DNA from: Bacillota bacterium
Lineage (GTDB): Bacteria > Bacillota > Clostridia > Peptostreptococcales > Anaerovoracaceae
Direction: 5' to 3'
Assembly: GCA_023394035.1 (NCBI GenBank)
Contig: JAEXBK010000103.1
Location: forward strand, 1 to 5,186
Length of the DNA: 5,186 nt
Each line of letters starts with the position of its first letter. Position 1 is the stretch's first letter. The notes under the pieces were generated by a model. The model was not told the DNA's origin. It saw nothing but the letters and a program-made list of their open reading frames with translations, and ran no database searches. The translations under genes were made by a program, and so were the position numbers. Positions 1-5,186 of the stretch are shown here, piece by piece.

Positions 1-1
1 T

Positions 2-1084
2 TTGATTGCTCTGCTGCTTATTGTGCCGCGCGTTTTGAGAGCAGGAAGCGAGGTTAAGCTGCCTAATCTCGAAAATAAGTCATATGAGGAAGCGAAGAAA
101 GAACTCGAAGCTCTCGGTCTTACTATCGAAAAAGAGGAAGAAACCGTAGCGAGTGCGGAAATAAAAGAAGGAAATATCGTCTCTCAGGCACCGGTCTCAG
201 GCACGATGGTAAAGAAGGGGAGAACGATACGCGTTGTTTTGAGCAGCGGTAATACGCAGCTTAAGGTGCCGGATTTAAAGGGTCGCACCTATGAAGAGGC
301 AAAGCAGCTCCTTAAGGGAATGGGTCTCAAAATATCGAAAGGCGAGACAATAGAAAGCAGCACAATAGGAGAAGGCAAGATTGCAGGACAGTTCCCGGAA
401 TCAGGAGCTGATATAGAAAAAGGCGATATCGTAACGGTGAACCTAAGCAGCGGCATGTCGAAGAGCGTGGTTGTTAAAGTTGTAGACAGAAAGTTCGTAG
501 ACGAGGAAGAAATTAAAAATCATTTGGAAAAATACGGTTACAAGCTTGGATCGGTAACCTTTGAAGAAACAAGATCAAAGGAACCGGGATATATAATTTC
601 ACAGAATCCGGCTCCCGGCGAAACTGCACCTAAGGGTACTGCAATAGACATCGTAGTAAGCAAGAAGAAGGCTACAGACCTTGTGCCTGATGTTCTGACG
701 AAAAGCCAGGAGGATGCAAAAACCGTTATAGAATCAAAAGGATTTACCGTAGGAAAAGTAAATACGGAAGAAGTAGACGATGACGAAAAAGTGGGAACAG
801 TGCTTCGTCAATTCCCTACAGCGGGAAGCGATTATGAGCTCGGCTCAACGGTAAACCTCTGGATAGGAGTCAAGAAAGAAGCTGATAACGTAAATGTTCC
901 TGATGTGATGAGTCAAACGGAGGAGAACGCGGTAAGGATTTTGACGGAGAGCGGCTTGGTTCCTAAAATCTCACATGAAAAGGCAAGTGAACAAGAGGAA
1001 GGTATCGTAATAAGACAAAACCCGGAATCGGGTAATGCACTTGAAAAAGGCTCGACCGTTGAAATTTGGATCGGCACGAAATAA
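2..1084 (+). CDS. prkC: PASTA-domain Ser/Thr protein kinase, C-terminal part (5' end cut off by window)
   Basis: This is the extracellular sensor half of a membrane Hanks-type Ser/Thr kinase; the cytoplasmic kinase domain and the start codon lie left of the window. The visible frame is 360 codons and is open at base 1, so the TTG at base 2 is only the first complete codon. Residues 2-8 (IALLLIV) look like the end of a transmembrane helix. Five PASTA repeats follow at about residues 18-83, 87-151, 155-220, 226-289 and 297-358. Each has the (V/L)P-(D/N) opening or a variant of it, an EEA/EDA helix, a Q-x-P-x-x-G turn and a KG-x-x(I/V) closing strand. PASTA repeats bind muropeptides or lipid II in known kinases. 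PBP2x-type proteins also carry PASTA repeats, but they usually have fewer, and the transpeptidase that would precede them is not seen. The overlapping rsgA and rpe genes match the Firmicute prkC locus. The family call is strong; the kinase domain itself is inferred from context. Confidence 0.9.
   Translation: MIALLLIVPRVLRAGSEVKLPNLENKSYEEAKKELEALGLTIEKEEETVASAEIKEGNIVSQAPVSGTMVKKGRTIRVVLSSGNTQLKVPDLKGRTYEEAKQLLKGMGLKISKGETIESSTIGEGKIAGQFPESGADIEKGDIVTVNLSSGMSKSVVVKVVDRKFVDEEEIKNHLEKYGYKLGSVTFEETRSKEPGYIISQNPAPGETAPKGTAIDIVVSKKKATDLVPDVLTKSQEDAKTVIESKGFTVGKVNTEEVDDDEKVGTVLRQFPTAGSDYELGSTVNLWIGVKKEADNVNVPDVMSQTEENAVRILTESGLVPKISHEKASEQEEGIVIRQNPESGNALEKGSTVEIWIGTK
53..1075 (+). repeat. Five tandem PASTA repeats (protein-level)
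   Basis: Five diverged copies of a unit of about 65 residues lie at approximately 53-250, 260-454, 464-661, 677-868 and 890-1075. They are clear in the protein and not obvious as DNA repeats, so they are old. Copies 1, 2, 4 and 5 open with LPNL, VPDL, VPDV and VPDV. Copy 3 opens with VKVVDRKF and lacks the Pro. Copies 4 and 5 both end in a (L/I)WIG strand absent from the other three, which suggests they are each other's closest relatives. Confidence 0.85.
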
Positions 1085-1086
1085 TG
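1082..1086 (+). promoter_or_regulatory. TAATG stop/start overlap coupling kinase to rsgA
   Basis: The TAA stop of the kinase gene (1082-1084) and the ATG of rsgA (1084-1086) share one A. No AGGAG-like sequence lies in the 16 bases before this ATG; there is only a weak GGA at 1068-1070. rsgA translation therefore probably depends on ribosomes terminating on the kinase gene and reinitiating. The overlap also supports the 1084 start over the in-frame TTG at 1066. Confidence 0.65.
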
Positions 1087-1956
1087 AGTGACCAAACAAA
1101 AGGAACAATAATAAAAGGAATAGGCGGCTTTTACTTTGTAGACACCGAATATGGCGTTTTCAGAGCAAAGGGAAGAGGCGTATTCAAGAAGGACGGAGAT
1201 CTTCTGACGGTAGGAGATATTGTCGGTATATCAATAAAAGAAGATGGCGACTCTGTCATAGAATCACTGGAACCGAGGAAAAACAGATTCGACAGACCAC
1301 CGGTATCAAATGTAGATAAAGTGGTCGTAGTTGCATCTGCATCAAAGCCAGAAACAAATACAATAATAATTGATAAGCTTGCAGTGCTGGCTGAGCTGAA
1401 AGAGGCTCTTCCGATAATATGTATAAGCAAGACCGATGCTGCATCAGAAAAGAAAATATCCTATCTTAGGGAGATATATGAGCCTATATACAGGACGATA
1501 TGCATAAGCTCCCTCAATGGAAGCGGCATAGATGATCTGAGAAGCGAGCTTTGTGCATGTAATACTGTTTTTGCAGGGCAATCCGGAGTAGGAAAATCAA
1601 CCTTGATAAATATTCTTGCTCCCGAGGCAATGATGGAGACAGGCAGCATAAGCGAAAAAACAAAGCGCGGCAAGCACACTACACGACATGTTGAGGTGTT
1701 TTCCTGCGAAGGCGGAAGAATATTTGATACGCCGGGATTTTCGTCAATAAATACGGATAATATAGAGTACGATAAGCTTAAGGAAATGTTTCCTGAGCTT
1801 CGCGAGGCTAAATCAATGTGCAAGTTCAGAGATTGCATGCACATAAATGAACCGGGCTGCGCAGTGCTTGAACGAAAAGAAAAAGGCATGATACACCAGT
1901 CGCGATATGATTCATATATTGAAATTTTGAATGAAATAAAAAGGAGAAGAAAATGA
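1084..1956 (+). CDS. rsgA: Ribosome small subunit-dependent GTPase A (RsgA/YloQ/CpgA)
   Basis: RsgA is a circularly permuted GTPase that binds the 30S subunit late in assembly, and its GTPase activity is stimulated by the ribosome. The 290-residue product is of normal family length. An OB-fold-type N-terminus covers about residues 1-70. The GTPase motifs then run in the permuted order G4-G5-G1-G2-G3: SKTD (115-118), SSLNGSG (142-148), P-loop GQSGVGKST (165-173), the HTTR switch region (198-201) and DTPGF (215-219). A C-x4-C-x-H-x5-C zinc site follows (C246, C251, H253, C259), which is the RsgA hallmark. The ATG at 1084 is preferred because the upstream TTG at 1066 adds only six residues inside the kinase gene and MSDQTKG gives a typical N-terminus. 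G4 has Ser for the usual Asn, a mild change. In B. subtilis this protein is phosphorylated by PrkC, whose homologue is encoded just upstream here. Confidence 0.96.
   Translation: MSDQTKGTIIKGIGGFYFVDTEYGVFRAKGRGVFKKDGDLLTVGDIVGISIKEDGDSVIESLEPRKNRFDRPPVSNVDKVVVVASASKPETNTIIIDKLAVLAELKEALPIICISKTDAASEKKISYLREIYEPIYRTICISSLNGSGIDDLRSELCACNTVFAGQSGVGKSTLINILAPEAMMETGSISEKTKRGKHTTRHVEVFSCEGGRIFDTPGFSSINTDNIEYDKLKEMFPELREAKSMCKFRDCMHINEPGCAVLERKEKGMIHQSRYDSYIEILNEIKRRRK
1941..1956 (+). promoter_or_regulatory. Ribosome binding site and ATGA overlap for rpe
   Basis: AAGGAG at 1941-1946 is a near-consensus Shine-Dalgarno sequence with six bases between it and the ATG at 1953-1955. It lies inside the last codons of rsgA, whose TGA stop is 1954-1956, giving a four-base ATGA overlap. 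Unlike rsgA, rpe therefore has its own good initiation signal as well as the chance of coupling. Confidence 0.85.
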
Positions 1957-2606
1957 AAAAACTTGCCCCGTCACTGCTTTCCGCGGATTTTTCGAGGCTC
2001 GGAGAAGATGCTATGTTTGTTACAGCGCATGGTGCCGATCTACTTCATATTGATGTCATGGACGGACATTTTGTGCCTAATATCAGCTATGGGGCAGCAG
2101 TCATGAAGTCCCTTAATAAGCTGAATACTGCGCCATATGATGTACATCTTATGATAGACGATCCGGATAAATATTTTCCTGACTTTATTACAGAGAAGAC
2201 CGAGTATATAGTGATACATGCAGAATCAACAAAGCACCTTAACAGAACGATAATGAGCATTAAGGAAAAGGGGATAAAAGCGGGAATTGCGCTTAATCCT
2301 GCAACTTCACTCAGTGCTCTCGATTACCTGCTCGAATATGTTGATCTTGTACTGATAATGTCCGTGAATCCGGGCTTCGGAGGCCAAAGCTTTATCCCTT
2401 CTTCTATTGAGAAGATAAGAACCCTTTCGGAGATAAGAGAACGGAAAGGTCTGAGCTTCGCTATAGAGGTTGACGGTGGTGTAACACTTGAAAACGCAAG
2501 GGAGCTTATAAATGCCGGTGCAGATATACTTGTTGCGGGTTCATCAGTTTTCAAGGCAGACAACATAGGAAAGCGTGTAGAAGACTTTATTAAAACAATA
2601 AGATAA
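1953..2606 (+). CDS. rpe: Ribulose-phosphate 3-epimerase
   Basis: This enzyme interconverts D-ribulose 5-phosphate and D-xylulose 5-phosphate in the non-oxidative pentose phosphate pathway, in the cytoplasm. The 217-residue TIM-barrel protein is full length for the family. Visible signatures are PSLLSADF (residues 6-13, with the conserved Ser), the metal-binding and catalytic HIDVMDGHFVPN (32-43, with H32 and D34), DVHLMI (63-68, with H65), the phosphate-loop segment SVNPGFGGQSF (137-147), EVDGGV (172-177, with catalytic D174) and the second phosphate-binding segment AGSSVF (195-200). All four expected metal ligands are present (H32, D34, H65, D174), so the enzyme should be active. The start is fixed by the AGGAG site and by MKKLAPSLLSADF, which matches the normal N-terminus. 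It is the last gene of the operon: a terminator hairpin starts ten bases after its stop codon. Confidence 0.97.
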   Translation: MKKLAPSLLSADFSRLGEDAMFVTAHGADLLHIDVMDGHFVPNISYGAAVMKSLNKLNTAPYDVHLMIDDPDKYFPDFITEKTEYIVIHAESTKHLNRTIMSIKEKGIKAGIALNPATSLSALDYLLEYVDLVLIMSVNPGFGGQSFIPSSIEKIRTLSEIRERKGLSFAIEVDGGVTLENARELINAGADILVAGSSVFKADNIGKRVEDFIKTIR

Positions 2607-2616
2607 GACAAAATCT

Positions 2617-2641
2617 AAAACCGGGGCTTAGCCCCGGTTTT
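2617..2641. terminator. Bidirectional intrinsic terminator between converging genes
   Basis: A perfect 11-bp inverted repeat has its arms at 2617-2627 (AAAACCGGGGC) and 2631-2641, with a TTA loop. The GC core is seven pairs and is flanked by A4 on the left and T4 on the right, so a stem followed by a U-run forms on transcripts of either strand. It lies 10 bases after the rpe stop and about 27 bases after the end of the converging PBP gene. The intergenic stretch 2607-2668 otherwise contains only AT-rich sequence. Confidence 0.93.
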
Positions 2642-2668
2642 AAGTTTACATTTATTAAGTTTAGAAGC

Positions 2669-5186
2669 TTAAGGTGTCGGAGGGTTAGGTCCCGGAGGAT
2701 TAGGGTTACTATTGTTGTTGCTATTGTTATTATTGTTATTGTTATTATTGTTATTGTTATTCTGTTGATTTTGTTGTTCTAACAGTTCCTTTAGCTTTTT
2801 CTCTTCCTCGAGCTTCTTTTGCTCTTCTAATTTTTTCTGTTCTTCTGCAAGCTTTTCCATTAACTCCTTAAGCTTATCAGGAGATACCTGATACTGCGAA
2901 GGATTGTGATTGTGCAGGTAACAGTAATATTTAGGTGATCCTGATGGCTCGTATGCATCGCCTTCCTTGAAATCCTCGTCGAATATTGAGAATTCCTTGT
3001 CCTCTACATTTGTACATTCAGGAGTAGCAAGAAGACCTGTATCCTTACATATTTTGGCTTTACTCTTGAGCTTATCCAAGTCTAAATTGCCGCCCTGCGT
3101 ACCGTTTATAAAGTATTCGCCGTCAGTATATATGACATTTGATGGAGGATCGAGTCGTTCGCCGCCATATGCACCTTCAACATTCCGCATGATATTTCCC
3201 CAAGCTCTTACAGCGCTGATACTATATGCGGTAAGAGGAATGTTATAGTCGTTACCGAGCCATACCGAAGCAGTGTAGGTAGGTGTAAAACCGACGAACC
3301 AGTTATCGCAGTTAGAGCTTGTAGTTCCTGTCTTTCCTCCGACAAATGTACCGTCAAGATTGGCTGTTGTATATGAGTAAATATCCAGTACTACGCTTCT
3401 GCATATATCTCCCATAATCCATGCGACACCCGGATCGAGAACTTCGTGCTTCTTAGGATTGTTTTCGAGAAGCACATTGCCTTCTTTGTCGACAACTTTG
3501 GTGTATGAGCAGGTATCATATCTCACCCCGTTATTCGGGAATGTAGTAAATGCACTTGCCATTTCAATAGGCTTGACACCTCTTGTCATTCCGCCGAGAG
3601 CAAGGGCAGAGGAGTTAAGGTCATTGACTTCACCTTCTTCGACAAGTGTAGATATGCCGAAGTTCTTTATATTCTGTAGGGAATAGTCGAGACCTACCTG
3701 TAGCCAGACCTTTACAGCACATGTATTTAGCGAGTCCACCATAGCCTTACGCAAAGATGTAATACCTGAGTAGCTTTTTGAGAAGTTCATAGGCCAGACC
3801 TTGCCGTCTATGGTTGTCTTTTCGTCTACTACGAGAGATTTTGCAGTGATATAGTCACCCCAGAACTTATCGCCCTGTTTGTCTATGTGGAAATTTGTGA
3901 ATTTGTGCTTAACGCCGGCTTCGGCTTCCTCCATGCTTTGCTGTAACGCAGCCGAGTAGACACCTAAAGGCTTAATGGATGAACCCGGTTGACGTACATT
4001 GTCGGCACGGTTAAACAAAAATTTGCCCTTTTGTCCGCGACCGCCGAGCATAGCCTTGATATGTCCCGTTGAGTTTTCAATGATTACAAATGCACCCTGA
4101 GGCTGTACCAGCTTTTTATTCAAAGTGTACGATGATAACGGTAATGTGAGCGAGCCGTCGTCATTGAATTTCATGAATTCTTTATGCTCGTCAGACTTGA
4201 AAAAGTCTGCAGATATAATGAGATTGCCTTCATCGTCAACCGATTTATATTTTGCAGGAATATTTATATAACCGCCGGAGTACGTATAGAGCACATGATC
4301 TTCGAATGTATAGAAGTTTTTGAATTCGAGACTGTATTCTATACCATCCGCAGAAGTCGTCTCGGGAACGGTTGTCTTATAAATGTTAAGCATTCGTCCG
4401 TCAAATATTTTGACGGATCCGTCATCTCTCTTTTCGGCATCACCGGCAGGAAGTGTGAAATTACCCTCTGAATCGAAGTAAGACTCGTAAGGGTAGAGCA
4501 TCGGATTACCATTTTCGTCAATGATGTTATCCTCGTAGTCATAGTTAGGATCTACGCCGGGGAAATTATCAGAATCATTGAATTCAGCCTCGGCAACAGA
4601 CTGTGCCTGCGAATCAAGAGTTGTATAGATGCTGATGCCGCCGGAATAAACCTTATTGACAGCTTGAGATCTTGACCATTCGTTTTTCTCCATGAGGTCT
4701 GCTATGACTTCTTCTATTGCATAGTCCGCAAAATAATTCTGTTTCGGAGTAAATCTGCTGTAGTTAGGATTGAGCATATCGCGAAGCGGAGTTGCCATGG
4801 CTTCGTTATATTGCTCTTCTGTGATCATGCCCTGATCCTTCATCAGGTAGAGACACGTTTCGCGTCTGTCCTTTTCGGCATCGTTCATGATGTATATACC
4901 TTCTTCGGTCTCCTTAAGAAGAACATCCTTATATTCCTCAGGATTGCCGTCAGGTATGAAAAATACGAGAGAGTAGTCATTCGGAAGCTGCGGTATGGAT
5001 GCAAGCGCTGCTGCCTGAGCTACACTTATATCCTTAAGCTCTTTACCGAAATAGTCTAAAGATGCGGTCTGAACGCCGTAGCAGTTAAACCCGAAATATA
5101 TATAGTTAAGGTAGTACTCGAGAATTTCTTCTTTGGATAAAGCCTTTTCTATCTTCATAGAGTAATATGCTTCTACTATCTTACGC
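2669..5186 (-). CDS. Class A penicillin-binding protein (GT51 glycosyltransferase + transpeptidase), N-terminus beyond window
   Basis: This is a bifunctional PBP1A/PonA-type enzyme that polymerises lipid II into glycan strands and cross-links their peptides outside the membrane. The frame stays open through 5186. The ATG at 5156-5158 is internal, because the codons before it read RKIVEAYYS, the conserved GT51 RKxxE motif (Glu at 5171-5173). The N-terminal anchor, the first catalytic Glu and roughly 150-200 residues are therefore missing. The rest of GT51 continues with LSKEEILEYYLNYIYFG and AALASIPQLP. The transpeptidase motifs are complete: SSIK (3971-3982, nucleophile Ser 3980-3982), SLN (3725-3733) and KTG (3326-3334). 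Cysteines in the CKDTGLLATPEC segment are usual for the family. Two parts stand out: an acidic insertion of about 150 residues between the domains (near 4109-4561) and a long tail with a coiled coil (2777-2881), 13 Asn in a row and a Pro-rich end. The gene converges on rpe. Which class A paralogue it is cannot be decided. Confidence 0.95.
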   Translation of the reverse strand, partial: RKIVEAYYSMKIEKALSKEEILEYYLNYIYFGFNCYGVQTASLDYFGKELKDISVAQAAALASIPQLPNDYSLVFFIPDGNPEEYKDVLLKETEEGIYIMNDAEKDRRETCLYLMKDQGMITEEQYNEAMATPLRDMLNPNYSRFTPKQNYFADYAIEEVIADLMEKNEWSRSQAVNKVYSGGISIYTTLDSQAQSVAEAEFNDSDNFPGVDPNYDYEDNIIDENGNPMLYPYESYFDSEGNFTLPAGDAEKRDDGSVKIFDGRMLNIYKTTVPETTSADGIEYSLEFKNFYTFEDHVLYTYSGGYINIPAKYKSVDDEGNLIISADFFKSDEHKEFMKFNDDGSLTLPLSSYTLNKKLVQPQGAFVIIENSTGHIKAMLGGRGQKGKFLFNRADNVRQPGSSIKPLGVYSAALQQSMEEAEAGVKHKFTNFHIDKQGDKFWGDYITAKSLVVDEKTTIDGKVWPMNFSKSYSGITSLRKAMVDSLNTCAVKVWLQVGLDYSLQNIKNFGISTLVEEGEVNDLNSSALALGGMTRGVKPIEMASAFTTFPNNGVRYDTCSYTKVVDKEGNVLLENNPKKHEVLDPGVAWIMGDICRSVVLDIYSYTTANLDGTFVGGKTGTTSSNCDNWFVGFTPTYTASVWLGNDYNIPLTAYSISAVRAWGNIMRNVEGAYGGERLDPPSNVIYTDGEYFINGTQGGNLDLDKLKSKAKICKDTGLLATPECTNVEDKEFSIFDEDFKEGDAYEPSGSPKYYCYLHNHNPSQYQVSPDKLKELMEKLAEEQKKLEEQKKLEEEKKLKELLEQQNQQNNNNNNNNNNNNNSNNNSNPNPPGPNPPTP
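2705..2761 (-). repeat. Trinucleotide (AAY)n tract encoding poly-Asn near the PBP C-terminus
   Basis: Thirteen consecutive Asn codons, mixed AAT and AAC, occupy 2723-2761. An imperfect S-N3-S-N extension continues through 2705. On the + strand it reads as alternating ATT and GTT. Changes by whole repeat units would only lengthen or shorten the tail, leaving the frame intact. The AAT/AAC mixing makes the array less slippery than a pure microsatellite. Asn-rich tails are also known on other Firmicute class A PBPs such as B. subtilis PBP1. Confidence 0.85.

Noticed and set aside
1066..1068. The TTG as the start of rsgA
   Set aside because: It adds six residues read from within the kinase gene. 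The ATG at 1084 overlaps the kinase stop and gives a normal RsgA N-terminus.
1426..1437. The SKTD motif in place of NKxD, as a sign of an inactive RsgA GTPase
   Set aside because: The Asn is variable in some Firmicute RsgA proteins as I recall them, and all other G motifs and the zinc site are intact.
1461..1889. A 142-codon open frame on the - strand inside rsgA, and smaller ones at 1131-1430 and 1256-1444
   Set aside because: They are entirely antisense to rsgA, whose motifs are intact. Their translations are Ser/Leu-rich shadow sequence with no recognisable domain.
2324..2611. A - strand frame opposite the end of rpe
   Set aside because: It would start just past the hairpin and run through the conserved rpe active-site region in antisense. 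The protein has no family features.
2705..2776. The repeated ATT/GTT sequence as a CRISPR or non-coding repeat array
   Set aside because: It has no spacer structure, the period is three bases, and it is in frame as Asn codons of the PBP.
4192..4209. A 7-bp hairpin with a GAAA loop on the + strand, as a possible small RNA or terminator
   Set aside because: It lies inside the PBP coding region on the non-coding strand and has no promoter or U-run. Stems this short are expected by chance in 5 kb.
4184..4471. + strand frames opposite the PBP gene (also 2967-3248, 3459-3686 and 4811-5059)
   Set aside because: All are opposite the well-supported PBP reading frame. They show no ribosome binding site or domain that I can recognise.
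5156..5158. The ATG as the true start of the PBP
   Set aside because: The frame continues upstream with the conserved GT51 motif RKIVEAYYS, and starting here would remove the membrane anchor and the catalytic Glu of GT51.

Overview
The window is a compact piece of a low-to-moderate GC bacterial chromosome, most likely from a Clostridia-type Firmicute. Four signs point that way: a PASTA kinase, rsgA and rpe in the order familiar from Firmicutes; frequent ATA and AGA codons; a strong AGGAG ribosome binding site; and a class A penicillin-binding protein with an Asn-rich tail. The genus cannot be fixed from this sequence alone.

Layout: bases 2-2606 on the + strand hold three head-to-tail genes. 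They are the 3' part of a PASTA-domain Ser/Thr protein kinase (prkC/stkP family, kinase domain cut off at the left edge), rsgA (ribosome small-subunit assembly GTPase) and rpe (ribulose-phosphate 3-epimerase). kinase/rsgA share one base (TAATG) and rsgA/rpe share four (ATGA), so they are almost certainly co-transcribed and translationally coupled. A perfect 11-bp hairpin at 2617-2641 follows rpe. The rest of the window (2669 to the right edge) is one large gene on the - strand. It encodes a class A (bifunctional) penicillin-binding protein whose N-terminus lies beyond the right edge. The two transcription units converge on the shared, apparently bidirectional terminator. Only about 60 bases are intergenic, and no RNA gene, mobile element, CRISPR array or origin is visible. 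Operon promoters on both sides lie outside the window.

How the genes may work together: PASTA kinases sense peptidoglycan fragments or lipid II at the membrane and phosphorylate cytoplasmic targets. In Bacillus subtilis the RsgA orthologue (CpgA) is a reported PrkC substrate, and its loss disturbs cell-wall deposition. The converging gene polymerises and cross-links peptidoglycan. The theme is therefore growth control, linking wall state, ribosome assembly and pentose-phosphate metabolism, although the converging PBP gene is not co-transcribed and its nearness may be chance.

This is essentially a housekeeping region and I see no previously undescribed system. The least ordinary parts are in the PBP: a long acidic insertion between its two enzymatic domains, and a coiled-coil/poly-Asn/Pro-rich tail encoded by a trinucleotide repeat.
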